Source: Rhodococcus sp. BP22 (GTDB lineage Bacteria; Actinomycetota; Actinomycetes; Mycobacteriales; Mycobacteriaceae). From it: a DNA stretch of 64,000 nucleotides. The notes under the pieces are model-generated. The model searched no databases, was not told where the DNA came from, and worked only from the letters and a program-made list of their open reading frames with translations. Below, piece by piece: positions 7,096-16,461 of this stretch. Location of the stretch: positions 1 through 64,000 of the forward strand of contig NZ_JACFTB010000011.1 in assembly GCF_014281965.1 (NCBI RefSeq). The letters run 5' to 3'. Both the position numbers and the translations under genes were made by a program. Positions within the stretch are counted from its first letter, which is position 1. Every line of letters starts with the position of its first letter.

Positions 7096-7749
7096 CTACT
7101 TCAGCTCGAATGCCTTGTCCGACACCGTGAAGCCATGGCCGACCTGATCCAGGCAGGTGACCCCGGACGACTCCTCGACTCGGCATTCGAGCCCATTGGA
7201 ACGTCCACTTCCGGGTACGGCGAGTGTGAGCCCGTACGGCAGTTCCTTCGCAGGCCCGTCGAACCGATGAAAGCGCGGATCGCCCGAGCTGAGAAACCTG
7301 GCAGGGGATCCGGCAGTGATCTCGACGGTGTTGGGAGCCACCGAGGACTCCGGAGCACCACTTCCCGCCACCCGCGGGGCCGAGCGAGGGAACTCGCCGT
7401 GACACCCAGCGACCGAGGTCTCGGTGACGACGATCGCGCATTCGAACTTGCCACTCGGGCTGGTGAAGTAGAAGAACCCGGCAGTGCTCTTGTACTGGGA
7501 CGGGTCGGCGGTCGGCGGGGGACTGATCGTCGTCGATTTGTCGGGGGTCGTCGACTCGGTTGTTGTCGGGGCAGCCGAGGTCGTCGGTGAGGGCCGAGTT
7601 GCGGGCGTCGTGCGGACCACCGACGGTGGGTCGGTGTCGACCGTGGCAAGCGGCGCCGTCGCGCTGCCGTCGACATCGGACCCGCATCCGGCAAGAACCA
7701 GGAAGGACGCGGCAGCAACGGCTGCGCCGTATGCGCGTAGTCGGTTCAT
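7096..7749 (-). CDS. Putative lipoprotein with Ser/Thr/Pro-rich linker
   Basis: 217 residues from ATG 7749. The N-terminus is a lipoprotein signal (MNRLRAYGAAVAAASFLVLAGC, lipobox LAGC). A Thr/Ser/Pro-rich linker (about 30-85) leads to a folded C-terminal domain with four cysteines spaced as in many mycobacterial and rhodococcal cell-wall lipoproteins (GKFECAI, VAGCHG, GLECRV, VTCLD). The linker probably spans the cell wall. Function is unknown. Confidence 0.8.
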   Translation of the reverse strand: MNRLRAYGAAVAAASFLVLAGCGSDVDGSATAPLATVDTDPPSVVRTTPATRPSPTTSAAPTTTESTTPDKSTTISPPPTADPSQYKSTAGFFYFTSPSGKFECAIVVTETSVAGCHGEFPRSAPRVAGSGAPESSVAPNTVEITAGSPARFLSSGDPRFHRFDGPAKELPYGLTLAVPGSGRSNGLECRVEESSGVTCLDQVGHGFTVSDKAFELK

Positions 7750-7837
7750 CTTGCCAGCTTAAAGCGGACGGATCGATCTCAGGAATTGGTACCTTGACCA
7801 GGATCGGATGGGTCTACGTCGGATACGGAGGAATGCC

Positions 7838-9397
7838 ATGACCGAAGTCGAGCAAGCCGGCATTTGGACATGTCAGGTACACACTCCGGACGGCGATGTG
7901 ATCGGGTACCGCGACGGCACACACTTCGTGTGGAAGGGAATCCCATACGCGGCGGCGACCGACGGTGAACATCGCTTCAGGTCGCCCCGGCCCGTGGAAC
8001 CGTGGGCAGGAGCCCGGGATTGTCGAAGTTTCGGTGATGTCGCACCCCAGGGCAAAGATAATCCGGTGCCGATCGACCCGGCGATCCCGATGTCGGAGGA
8101 CTGTCTGTCGGTGAATGTCTGGGCCCCCGAGCCCGACGGTCGACCTCGGCCGGTGATGGTGTGGATTCACGGCGGTGCCTACTCGCTCGGGTCCTCTGCA
8201 CAGAGCGTCTACGACGGCAGGAGGCTGGCCGAACTCGGTGACCTGGTGCTCGTCACCGTCAACTATCGCGTCGGTGCTTTCGGATTCCTCGACTTGTCGT
8301 CGTTCTCCACAGCGGAGACGGTCTTCGAGACGAATATCGGCTTGCGTGATCAGATCGCGGCACTCGAATGGGTGCAGCGTTGCGTGGAATCGTTCGGTGG
8401 TGATCCGTCGAACGTGACCGTGTTCGGCGAGTCCTCGGGTGGCGCGTCGGTCACGACACTGATGACCTCGCCGAAGGCCGAGGGACTGTTTCACCGCGCT
8501 ATCGTGCAAAGTGCGCCCGCGACGTCGGTGTACGGACCGGAACGCGCGGCGGCCGTGGCCGCGAGATTCCTCGAACTCGTCGATATCACTCCGGATCGAA
8601 TCGGGGAGTTGAAAACCGTCGACTTCATGCGTCTCGTCGAGGCGGGCGACACCCTGTGTTACGAGGTCCCGACGCGGGTGCCGGGCACGTTGGGGCTCGC
8701 GCCGGTTGTCGACGGAGATATCGTCCCGCGGTATCCCGTTGCAGCGTTCCAGAAGGGATACTCGCACCGCATCCCGTTGATCATCGGAACGAATCACGAC
8801 GAGGCATCGATCTTCCGTTTGATGAAGTCACCGTTGATGCCGGTCACGTCGGACACCGTCACGGAGATGTTTCGTGCGATCGCGAACGATCACTCGGACC
8901 TGCCGGCGTTCCGGATCGCGGAAATCATGTCGGCCTATCCGGATCGATCGAAATCAGCTGGTGCACTTGCGATGTCGAGAGATGCCGGATTTCGAATGCC
9001 GACCATGTGGATCGCGGACGCGCACAGTAGATACGCGCCGGTCTGGATGTATCGATTCGATCATGCGACACCGATGCTGAAAGCTGCTCGTATAGGTGCG
9101 GGACACGCGACCGAGTTGCCTTATGTCTTCGGCAATTTCGGAACGTTGAACAGAGATCCGACATTCTGGCTCGGCGGCCGCAAGGCAGCGACGGCAGTAT
9201 CGCTGCGTGTGATGAAGAGATGGGTCGCCTTTGCCCAGCACGGAGTCCCAGCCACCCTCGACGGTGCGAAGCATTGGGCGCCGTACGTCGAGCCGACCCG
9301 TTCCACACTTGTCATCGACGCCCAGGATTCTCTTGTCGAGGACCCGGATGCCGCTCTACGTGCGGCCTGGGGAGATCAGGTGCTCGGCTTCACCTGA
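7838..9397 (+). CDS. Type-B carboxylesterase
   Basis: 519 residues from ATG 7838, six bases after GGAGGA; a frame open from 7808 has no ribosome binding site. It is an alpha/beta-hydrolase of the carboxylesterase/cholinesterase family: GIPYAAA near residue 30, EDCLSVNVWAPE, the oxyanion-hole HGGAYSLGS, the nucleophile elbow GESSGGAS (Ser near residue 200), NHDEASIF for the acidic region and GAGHATELPYVFG with the catalytic His. No signal peptide, so it should act in the cytosol on small carboxylic esters. Stand-alone gene, 43 bases before ligB. Confidence 0.9.
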   Translation: MTEVEQAGIWTCQVHTPDGDVIGYRDGTHFVWKGIPYAAATDGEHRFRSPRPVEPWAGARDCRSFGDVAPQGKDNPVPIDPAIPMSEDCLSVNVWAPEPDGRPRPVMVWIHGGAYSLGSSAQSVYDGRRLAELGDLVLVTVNYRVGAFGFLDLSSFSTAETVFETNIGLRDQIAALEWVQRCVESFGGDPSNVTVFGESSGGASVTTLMTSPKAEGLFHRAIVQSAPATSVYGPERAAAVAARFLELVDITPDRIGELKTVDFMRLVEAGDTLCYEVPTRVPGTLGLAPVVDGDIVPRYPVAAFQKGYSHRIPLIIGTNHDEASIFRLMKSPLMPVTSDTVTEMFRAIANDHSDLPAFRIAEIMSAYPDRSKSAGALAMSRDAGFRMPTMWIADAHSRYAPVWMYRFDHATPMLKAARIGAGHATELPYVFGNFGTLNRDPTFWLGGRKAATAVSLRVMKRWVAFAQHGVPATLDGAKHWAPYVEPTRSTLVIDAQDSLVEDPDAALRAAWGDQVLGFT

Positions 9398-9440
9398 CTA
9401 CGGTGGATTGAGGTGGGCTTCTTCTGGATACTCACCTCTG

Positions 9441-10958
9441 GTGCTGTTCATCCGAATCGTCGAGACTTCGTTGGCCGTGGGCGCCACTCGCTCCCGTAAA
9501 GCCAAGACCGACGCACTGAGGCTCTTGCTCACCGAGGTCGACCCATCGGAGATCGCCACCGTCGTGGCGTGGTTGTCCGGTGAATTGCCGCAGGGCCGAA
9601 TCGGCGTGGGCTGGCGGACCTTGGCCGATATCGAAGGTGATCCGTCCGCCGCAGGCACACTCACTGTCGCCGAGGTCGATGCGAAGATCACGACGGTTGC
9701 CTCGACGTCCGGTCCGGGTTCGACCGCCCGACGTCGCGAGGTCCTGACGGATCTTCTTGCGCGGTCGACCAGTGACGAGCGAGTGTTTCTGGTTCGGTTG
9801 CTGACCGGCGAGTTGCGCCAGGGTGCACTCGAAGGTGTCATGACCGACGCAATCGCTGCAGCGGCAGGATTGAAAATCGACCCGGTCCGGCGTGCTTTCA
9901 TGCTCTCCGGGAATCTATCGGCAACGGCGTCAGCTGCGCTCGCCGGAGGTGCGAGCGCGTTGGCGGCCTTCGAACTCGAGGTGGGTCGCCCAGTGCGTCC
10001 GATGTTGGCCTCGCCTGCGGAGTCCTCGGACGCGGCGTGGATCGAATTCGCCGGGAAGGTGAGTCTGGAGTACAAACTGGACGGTGCTCGCATCCAGGTC
10101 CACCGATCGGGTGAAGATGTGCATATCTACACCAGGACGCTGCGGGAGATCACGGACAGCGTGCCGGAGCTCGTCGAGTTGATCCGGGCGTTGCCGTGCA
10201 CCAGCGTCGTACTCGATGGGGAAACCCTCGCACTCACCGACAGCGGGAGGCCGCGTCCTTTTCAGGAGACGATGAGTCGGTTCGGTGCCCAGAGTGCCCA
10301 CGAGTTGCTTCTGCAGCCGTACTTTTTCGACTGCCTGCATCTCGACGGCGTGGATCTGTTGGATGAACCTCTCGAACGACGGCTGGCCGCGCTCGAGCAG
10401 GTTGCCCCCAGGCATCGGATTCCATCACTGGTACGCCCGGACGCCGACGCCGTGGCCGGGTACTTCGAGGAGGCGTTGGCAGCCGGACACGAGGGTGTGA
10501 TGGTCAAGTCGTTGTCGGCGCCTTACGCCGCGGGCCGACGCGGCCGCACCTGGCAGAAGGTCAAGCCCGAGCACACGTTGGATCTGGTGGTGCTCGGTGC
10601 GGAATGGGGTTACGGCAGGCGGACGGGTCGGCTGTCCAATCTGCATCTCGGGGCGCGTGATCCAAGCGGTGGGGATCCCATCATGGTAGGCAAGACGTTC
10701 AAGGGGCTCACCGATGCGCTGCTGCAATGGCAGACCGAGGAGTTTCCGAAACACGAAAGTTCACGTGACGAGCACACCGTGTACGTGCATCCCGATCTTG
10801 TCGTCGAGATCGAACTCGACGGTGTGCAGAAGAGCAGCCGCTATGCAGGCGGAGTGGCGCTGCGATTCGCCCGGGTGCTTCGCTACAGACCCGACAAGAC
10901 ACTTGCGGAAGCCGACACGATCGATGCCGTTCGCGCGCTCCTTCTGCCGTCCACCTGA
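9441..10958 (+). CDS. ligB: ATP-dependent DNA ligase
   Basis: 505 residues if started at GTG 9441 (reads VLFIRIVETS); the frame is open further upstream but overlaps the esterase. Order: N-terminal DNA-binding domain with WLSGELPQGRIGVGW and LTGELRQGALEGVM, adenylation domain with motif I EYKLDGAR (nucleotidyl Lys near residue 212), DGETLAL, EGVMVKS and WQKVKPEH, then an OB-fold. The match is to LigB of mycobacteria (Rv3062), an extra ligase besides NAD-dependent LigA. It seals nicks using ATP, probably in repair, and is dispensable in mycobacteria. The exact start is uncertain. Convergent with the oxidase gene, 17 bases apart. Confidence 0.93.
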   Translation: MLFIRIVETSLAVGATRSRKAKTDALRLLLTEVDPSEIATVVAWLSGELPQGRIGVGWRTLADIEGDPSAAGTLTVAEVDAKITTVASTSGPGSTARRREVLTDLLARSTSDERVFLVRLLTGELRQGALEGVMTDAIAAAAGLKIDPVRRAFMLSGNLSATASAALAGGASALAAFELEVGRPVRPMLASPAESSDAAWIEFAGKVSLEYKLDGARIQVHRSGEDVHIYTRTLREITDSVPELVELIRALPCTSVVLDGETLALTDSGRPRPFQETMSRFGAQSAHELLLQPYFFDCLHLDGVDLLDEPLERRLAALEQVAPRHRIPSLVRPDADAVAGYFEEALAAGHEGVMVKSLSAPYAAGRRGRTWQKVKPEHTLDLVVLGAEWGYGRRTGRLSNLHLGARDPSGGDPIMVGKTFKGLTDALLQWQTEEFPKHESSRDEHTVYVHPDLVVEIELDGVQKSSRYAGGVALRFARVLRYRPDKTLAEADTIDAVRALLLPST

Positions 10959-10975
10959 GCGAATACCGCGCTGTG

Positions 10976-12358
10976 TCAGAGGATTGCGCCGGGATTGAGA
11001 ATGCCGCTGGGATCGAGGGCGGTCTTGATTCGCTGAGTGAGCTCCATGACGTCCGCTCCCACCTGGTCGGGTAGCCATGCCTTCTTCAGCCTGCCTACTC
11101 CGTGCTCGCCGGTGATGGTGCCGCCCAGGGTCAGTGCCAGGTCCATGATCGCTCCGAAAGCGATGTTGGCCCGACGTGTCATATCGACATCGGCAGGATC
11201 GAACACGATGAGCGGGTGAGTGTTTCCGTCTCCGGCGTGGGCAATGACAGCGACGAGTACGGCGTATTTTTCGGAGATTCGTTCGATACCCTCGACGAGA
11301 TCGGGTAGCGCGGGGAGCGGAACACCGACATCCTCGAGGAGCAGACTACCGAGACGTTCGACAGCGGGAATCGCGAATCGCCGTGCAGCAGCGAAAGCCT
11401 CACCCTCGTCCGGATCGTCGGTGGTGAAGACTTCGGATGCACCAGCCTCGGTGCACGCGGCCGCCATGATCTCGATTTCATGCGCGCGGTCGTCACCGGG
11501 GGAGTCCGAACGGGCAATCAGCATCGCTGCGGCTCCGCGGTCCAGGCCCATGTTCATCGCGTCCTCGACTGCGCCGATCGACGCGCGATCCATGAACTCG
11601 AGCATCGACGGCCGTAGCGAGCGGGTGATCGCGAGGATAGCGGTGGTCGCGTCACGAACCGAGGAGAACGATGCAACGACGGTGCTGGCCGGCGGTTGGG
11701 CCGGAATGAGACGCACGGTGATCTCGGTGATGATGCCGAGAGTTCCCTCGCTGCCGATGAATAATTTGGTCAGTGACAGGCCTGCAACATCTTTCAGTCG
11801 CGGTCCACCGAGTCGTACCGCGGTGCCATCGGCGAGAACGACCTCGAGACCGAGCACATAATCGGCTGTCACTCCGTATTTGACGCAGCACAGACCGCCC
11901 GCGTTGGTGGCGGCATTCCCGCCGATCGAACACATCTCGAACGATGATGGATCCGGCGGGTACCAGAGCCCGTATTCGGCAGCAGCCTTCTTGACTTCGA
12001 CGTTGAGTAGTCCGGGTTGGGTGACCGCGATGCGGGTGACCGGATCTACCGTGATGTCACGCATCAGTTCGGTGCTGAGCACGATTCCGCCGTCGACGGC
12101 CGTCGCGCCACCGGACAGCCCGGATCCAGCTCCGCGAGGAACCACCGAAATACGATGTGTGCTGGCCCATTTCATGACGTTCTGAACATCGACGGTGCAG
12201 GTGGCCCGGACTACCGCCAGCGGAGTTCCGGCATCCGGGTCCTTGGCCCAATCGCGGCGGTAGCCCTCCATCAGATCAGGATCGGTGAGCACCGCGCCGT
12301 CGGGTAACGACCGCTCCAACTCGAGCAGCCGCGGATCCAGTTCGATCGGTGCACTCAT
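10976..12358 (-). CDS. FAD-linked oxidase, GlcD / D-lactate dehydrogenase type
   Basis: 460 residues from ATG 12358. The FAD-binding PCMH domain has VVPRGAGSGLSGGATAVDGG (about residues 62-81) and SIGGNAATNAGGLCCVKYG, and the C-terminal cap has HAGDGNTHPLIVFD and TGEHGVGRLKK. These fit the GlcD/DLD group, which oxidises glycolate, D-lactate or D-2-hydroxyacids with a membrane or ETF acceptor. There is no partner GlcE or GlcF gene, so a single-subunit D-2-hydroxyacid dehydrogenase is more likely than glycolate oxidase. Substrate not determined. Confidence 0.88.
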   Translation of the reverse strand: MSAPIELDPRLLELERSLPDGAVLTDPDLMEGYRRDWAKDPDAGTPLAVVRATCTVDVQNVMKWASTHRISVVPRGAGSGLSGGATAVDGGIVLSTELMRDITVDPVTRIAVTQPGLLNVEVKKAAAEYGLWYPPDPSSFEMCSIGGNAATNAGGLCCVKYGVTADYVLGLEVVLADGTAVRLGGPRLKDVAGLSLTKLFIGSEGTLGIITEITVRLIPAQPPASTVVASFSSVRDATTAILAITRSLRPSMLEFMDRASIGAVEDAMNMGLDRGAAAMLIARSDSPGDDRAHEIEIMAAACTEAGASEVFTTDDPDEGEAFAAARRFAIPAVERLGSLLLEDVGVPLPALPDLVEGIERISEKYAVLVAVIAHAGDGNTHPLIVFDPADVDMTRRANIAFGAIMDLALTLGGTITGEHGVGRLKKAWLPDQVGADVMELTQRIKTALDPSGILNPGAIL

Positions 12359-12425
12359 CGCTCATCCTCGTCTCGATCTCGGCTCTCGCTGTCGAGGGTA
12401 TGGGTCGGATGGGGATCGCGAGTCG

Positions 12426-12938
12426 TTATTGATTGCGTTGCAGCGTCAGTTCGGCGAGCTTCGTCGCACCTACGCAGGGGTCGACGGCCCCGCCGCGATA
12501 CTGCACCCACCAGGTAATGGTGCCGGTGTACGCGGCGGTGATCCCACACGATGCGCGATCACCCGGCCGGCGTGAGAGAAAAGCGTTCGTTCCGGCAACC
12601 GTGACGGGTTCGATTGCGTAGTTCAGCTGTTCTGCCAGTGCCCGCTCGCGACCGAGCGAATTGTTCTCGAACCAGGCGAATGTGACGTCGACCAAGCCTG
12701 CGGCCCCGGTGCCCGTCCACATGCAGACTGCGCCGTAGAAGTATTGGTCCACGACATCGGCTTGGACGGATTCGGCGATCTTGTCGTTCGGGACGGCCGT
12801 GCATTCCTGCAGCAGTTTGTCGAACTGTGAATCGCCGCCCAATCCGGCAGGAGTGGGGGTTCCTTCGATGGTGGTACTGCAGCCGGCAAGTAGCAATGTT
12901 GCTGTCACCGCGGCAATTCGCGTGCGAGTTCGGTTCAT
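12426..12938 (-). CDS. DUF3558 family lipoprotein (LprB/LprC-like), copy 2
   Basis: 170 residues from ATG 12938, with AGGTGCGAG upstream; a GTG at 12947 is an alternative. Lipobox LAGC follows a 19-residue signal. The mature part has the DUF3558 layout: a C-x-x-(V) start (LLQECTAVPNDKIAE), AVCMW in the middle, and paired cysteines near the end (ASCGITA, DPCVGATKLAELTL). It lies directly after another DUF3558 gene, like the mycobacterial pair LprB/LprC (Rv1274-Rv1275). Role unknown; anchored on the outer face of the membrane. Confidence 0.85.
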   Translation of the reverse strand: MNRTRTRIAAVTATLLLAGCSTTIEGTPTPAGLGGDSQFDKLLQECTAVPNDKIAESVQADVVDQYFYGAVCMWTGTGAAGLVDVTFAWFENNSLGRERALAEQLNYAIEPVTVAGTNAFLSRRPGDRASCGITAAYTGTITWWVQYRGGAVDPCVGATKLAELTLQRNQ

Positions 12939-12947
12939 CGCTCGCAC

Positions 12948-13523
12948 CTATTTCGCGTTCGCTACGGTTGCGCGGGCCAGGTCCTCGACAACCTCGCAGC
13001 TATCCCGAGGAGGTACTGCAAAGGCATAGTTCAGCGACCAATGCAGAAATCCGTCACCGGATTCGACTCCAGCTTCACATGAAGTGTCGGCACCCTTTGC
13101 GGTGAAACCAGAATGTCCGTCTACGTCGATGTCCGCGATCTCGCGACCGATCTGTGCGGCGACGGATCGTTCGCGGTCGATCGGGCTACCTCGATACCAC
13201 GTGAACATGGCGTACGCGCCGGAATCGGACGCCTCCCACCTGCATCGGACACCATTTTTGGAGGAGGAGGCAATGCCGGGGACTCCGGTGATCGAACCCA
13301 ACTGCTCGTCTGTCATCGAACCGCACTCTCCGACGAAGAGTTCCTCGGTGGCCGGTGTCGGGGCCGCCGTAGAACTGGTCGAATCGAGAGTGGATGCCGA
13401 GTTCTCCGCAGAACAACCGGTGGCAGCAAGGACCAGCACTGCGACACCGAACGGGATTCCGCGCTTCCACACGTGCAGAACCATACCGAGGCGGCAGATT
13501 CGACGCGGAGAGGACCTGGCCAT
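12948..13523 (-). CDS. DUF3558 family lipoprotein (LprB/LprC-like), copy 1
   Basis: About 191 residues from ATG 13523; the start is uncertain (ATG 13484 and 13580 are in frame, and 13484 gives the shortest signal peptide). The lipobox is ATGC after a hydrophobic run FGVAVLVLA. The mature protein carries the DUF3558 marks GECGSMTDEQLGSITG, VRCRWEA, DTSCEAGVE and DSCEVVEDLARATV. Its stop codon lies ten bases before the ATG of the next DUF3558 gene, so the two are one operon. Tandem copies suggest a duplicated gene with partner or divided roles. Confidence 0.8.
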   Translation of the reverse strand: MARSSPRRICRLGMVLHVWKRGIPFGVAVLVLAATGCSAENSASTLDSTSSTAAPTPATEELFVGECGSMTDEQLGSITGVPGIASSSKNGVRCRWEASDSGAYAMFTWYRGSPIDRERSVAAQIGREIADIDVDGHSGFTAKGADTSCEAGVESGDGFLHWSLNYAFAVPPRDSCEVVEDLARATVANAK

Positions 13524-13665
13524 TGGAGTCACATCTGTCACATCAGCCACTCTGTTACCTGATTGATGCAGCGACGACACGAAAACGGGTGGCTGTTGAG
13601 GCTAGCGTCCACCACTAGTGGTAGCTGCTCGGCGACTCGGCCGGGTACCAAGGAGGGTGAGAAAC

Positions 13666-13977
13666 ATGATGGATTCCACCAGCAAGTCCTGGACATTCAT
13701 CGCCGCGATCTTCTCGTACGAATTCCAAGGCGGCGGAGTCGATTACGACACCATCGAGATGATCCATCGCGGCGACATTCAGGAGTGGATCGTTGCGCTC
13801 GAACTATCCGGACTCTTCGATCGAGCGGTCGTCGAACAAGTGGAGATCACGTGGAAGCGACAACCTCGGCTACTCCTGGACACTCTTCTCGTCGACGCGG
13901 ACGAGATGACCCGCAAAAGATGCGATATGGCATGGGCGTCGCTCGACCGTCTCGCGCCCATCGCCCAGTCCGGTTAA
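13666..13977 (+). CDS. Small conserved protein, paralogue of the gene at 20569
   Basis: 103 residues from ATG 13666 (a second ATG is the next codon), with a strong AAGGAGGG seven bases upstream. I do not recognise a named family. Its core, IFSYEFQ, then EWIVALELSGLFDRA, then WKRQPRLLLDTLLVDADEM, lines up with FFCYEFE, EWVDALEMSGLFARA and WLREPESLVSLLIGDVDEI in the gene at 20569, so the two are clearly paralogues. Predicted helical and soluble, with no signal peptide. Its stop overlaps the end of the convergent peptidase E-like gene by four bases. Confidence 0.82.
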   Translation: MMDSTSKSWTFIAAIFSYEFQGGGVDYDTIEMIHRGDIQEWIVALELSGLFDRAVVEQVEITWKRQPRLLLDTLLVDADEMTRKRCDMAWASLDRLAPIAQSG

Positions 13978-14612
13978 AGAAGGATAGGTAGTTCGCCGTC
14001 GATCACGACGACCTGCTCGTCGGTCAGAGTCCGGTACGGGATGTTCTCTCGCTGATACTGCGAGACCATCTTCGGTCCGGAACCGTTGTCGTCGAGGATC
14101 GATCCGAAATGTGGAACTATCGCGAAATCGATCAGACCCAGCCCGTTCCACACAACTTCGGTGCCGGTGGCCGGTAAGACCTCGTCCGGATCGTCGGCCG
14201 CCTCGATTCCGCGCAAGGTGGTCGACACGACACACGCGCCTGCGCTGTAACCGCCGTAGGTGAGGGTCCCCTCGCGCACTCGACGTGCGATCGCGAAGTC
14301 CGCGCCGCTGCGTCTCAATTGCGCACGTAGGACAAAGGTGTTGCCACCGCGAACCCAGACGGTGCCGTAGCGATCGAGCTCCTTCGCCAGTTGCTCAGGG
14401 CGGTCGATGAACGAACGGAGGTCGAGTTCGTATGGATCGAATCCGAGCGCCCGCAGATCTCGTACTTCGGTGGTGACTGCCGACTGGCGGGCGGCGCTCG
14501 GCCATCCGTCGGCAGCTGAGGCGATGACAGCAACGCGTCCCGGCGTTCCCGTCAACGCGAGGAACTTCTCGACGTGATCACCGAATCGATACGACGCCAA
14601 AAACATTTTCAT
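13974..14612 (-). CDS. Peptidase E-like (S51) protein
   Basis: 212 residues from ATG 14612. It has a class-I glutamine amidotransferase-like fold with RGGNTFVLRAQL and the nucleophile elbow GGYSAGA, as in family S51 peptidase E (alpha-aspartyl dipeptidase) and cyanophycinase. The Ser in SAG is the expected nucleophile, and IVPHFGS may supply the His. The start overlaps the stop of the HIT gene (ATGA), so the two are co-transcribed. True substrate unknown. Confidence 0.85.
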   Translation of the reverse strand: MKMFLASYRFGDHVEKFLALTGTPGRVAVIASAADGWPSAARQSAVTTEVRDLRALGFDPYELDLRSFIDRPEQLAKELDRYGTVWVRGGNTFVLRAQLRRSGADFAIARRVREGTLTYGGYSAGACVVSTTLRGIEAADDPDEVLPATGTEVVWNGLGLIDFAIVPHFGSILDDNGSGPKMVSQYQRENIPYRTLTDEQVVVIDGELPILL

Positions 14613-15049
14613 GGTCGACCCTCTCGGGACAAGCGAACGATGCCCTCCCTGATCGCGTCCGCGGTCTCCTCCGGTTTGCGCAACCGTCGAAAGACGAACC
14701 CTCCCGCGAAGCGCAATTTGTCACCCGTCCACCTGGGAACGACATGAAGATGGGTGTGGAAGACGGTCTGGAAAGCGGCCCGCCCATCGTTGACGACGAG
14801 ATTGGCGCCGTCGGTATTCAGATCCGAACGTCGAAGTGCGCGTGAAAGTCGATGACCGGCTGCGAATAATGCCGCGCCGAGTGTTGGATCCAACGAGTCG
14901 AGATCAGCTGCGTGCAGTTTCGGGACAACCACGATGTGGCCCCTGGCGACAGGGCGAATATCCAGAAACGCCAATACGTCGTCGGTTTCGAACACGATCG
15001 TCGCCGGTAAGTCGCCTTCGACGATGCCGCAAAAAACGCACTCGATCAT
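14609..15049 (-). CDS. HIT-family nucleotide-binding hydrolase
   Basis: 146 residues from ATG 15049. CVFCGIVEGDLPATIVFETD starts the typical HIT fold, with the CxxC zinc pair, GHIVVVPKLHA follows, and the histidine triad is HTHLHVVP. The C-terminal LRFAGGFVFRRL segment is common in actinobacterial HIT proteins. Members hydrolyse or transfer nucleotides from AMP-linked or Ap4A-type substrates. First gene of a two-gene unit with the peptidase E-like gene. Confidence 0.92.
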   Translation of the reverse strand: MIECVFCGIVEGDLPATIVFETDDVLAFLDIRPVARGHIVVVPKLHAADLDSLDPTLGAALFAAGHRLSRALRRSDLNTDGANLVVNDGRAAFQTVFHTHLHVVPRWTGDKLRFAGGFVFRRLRKPEETADAIREGIVRLSREGRP

Positions 15050-15306
15050 TGGGTCTACAGTAGGCGAGCCTCTACCTGTCGGGCACCTATGACGTCGATC
15101 ACGTTGGGTGGCATACCCGCACGTCGCGATACATCGCGGTCGCTTCCGGGTGGAACTTACTGTGGCGTGGGTTACCTAAGATCTATCGACTCTGGCTATC
15201 ATCAGAAACCTTGTGCCTTGTCGCATGGATTCGCCTCCTCGTCGCGCGGATGAAGTAACCATTCGACGAAACAGTAGGCGCCAATCAACTCACGAAAGTC
15301 GGAGAT
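15050..15306. other. Intergenic region between HIT gene and pntAA
   Basis: 257 bases between divergent genes. No open frame, RNA gene or convincing hairpin was found. It must hold the promoters of both transcription units, but I could not pick a clear -35/-10 pair. Confidence 0.6.
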
Positions 15307-16461
15307 TTGGAAACATCGCAGAGCACTGAGAACAATCCGAGCACACCGGGCACCAGCGCTGAAGGAACGAGCACAGGTAAACCGGTGCGAGTGGGCGTAG
15401 TCCGCGAGTCCGGAGAGGGTGAGCGTCGCGTCGCGTTGGTTCCGAAAATCGTGGCGTCGCTGATCGGCAAAGGCGTCGAGGTGATCGTCGAGTCCGGTGC
15501 AGGCCTGGGCGCACTGATTCCGGACGAGCTGTACGTTTCGGCCGGCGCGACGATCGGGGACCCGTGGGGTGCCGATGTCGTCGTCAAGGTAGCACCGCCC
15601 ACCGATGCCGAGGTCGCGAAGCTCTCTTCGGGTTCGACGTTGATCGGATTCCTGGCGCCGCGTAATGCGGAGAACAGTATCGGTGCGCTGAAGGCAGCGG
15701 GCGTGCAGGCGTTCGCCGTCGAGGCGATTCCCCGTATCTCTCGTGCGCAGGTCATGGACGCATTGTCTTCACAGGCGAATGTCGCGGGCTATAAGTCAGT
15801 GCTGCTAGCGGCGTCCGAGTCGACCCGATTCTTTCCGATGCTCACCACCGCGGCCGGCACGGTCAAGCCGGCAACAGTCCTGGTCCTCGGTGTCGGTGTC
15901 GCCGGATTGCAGGCTTTGGCGACAGCCAAACGTCTCGGCGGTCGTCCGACCGGGTACGACGTGCGCCCCGAGGTTGCCGATCAGGTCCGCTCGGTTGGTG
16001 CTCAATGGCTCGACCTCGGGATCGACGCAGCAGGCGAAGGCGGTTACGCCCGCGAACTGACCGAGGAGGAGCGTACTCAGCAGCAAGACGCCCTCGAAGA
16101 AGCAATCAAGGGTTTCGACGTCGTCATCACGACCGCGTTGGTGCCCGGACGTCCGGCGCCACGTCTGGTGACGGCCGCGGCCGTCGAGGGCATGAAGCCC
16201 GGCAGCGTCGTGGTCGACCTCGCCGGTGAGACCGGCGGAAACTGCGAGTTGACCGAGCCCGGTCAGACCGTCGTCAAGCACGCTGTCACCATCGCCTCGC
16301 CGTTGAACCTGCCTGCCACCATGCCCGAGCACGCAAGCGAGTTGTACTCGAAGAACATTTCGGCGTTGCTCGAACTCATGCTCGTCGACGGCAGCCTCGC
16401 TCCCGATTTTTCGGACGAGGTCCTCGCCGGTGCATGCGTGACACGTGAGAAGGAGAACTGA
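15307..16461 (+). CDS. pntAA: NAD(P) transhydrogenase subunit alpha part 1 (NAD-binding)
   Basis: 384 residues if TTG 15307 is the start; the conserved domain begins at about residue 27 (VRVGVVRESGEGERRVALVPK), so a later GTG near 15384 is possible. It is the soluble NAD(H)-binding domain I, with RVALVPK, VLVLGVGVAGLQALATAKRLGG as the Rossmann loop, and VDLAGETGGNCELTEPG. With PntAb and PntB it forms the membrane enzyme that uses the proton gradient to reduce NADP with NADH. Its stop overlaps the next start (TGATG). The split alpha subunit is the mycobacterial form. Confidence 0.93.
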   Translation: METSQSTENNPSTPGTSAEGTSTGKPVRVGVVRESGEGERRVALVPKIVASLIGKGVEVIVESGAGLGALIPDELYVSAGATIGDPWGADVVVKVAPPTDAEVAKLSSGSTLIGFLAPRNAENSIGALKAAGVQAFAVEAIPRISRAQVMDALSSQANVAGYKSVLLAASESTRFFPMLTTAAGTVKPATVLVLGVGVAGLQALATAKRLGGRPTGYDVRPEVADQVRSVGAQWLDLGIDAAGEGGYARELTEEERTQQQDALEEAIKGFDVVITTALVPGRPAPRLVTAAAVEGMKPGSVVVDLAGETGGNCELTEPGQTVVKHAVTIASPLNLPATMPEHASELYSKNISALLELMLVDGSLAPDFSDEVLAGACVTREKEN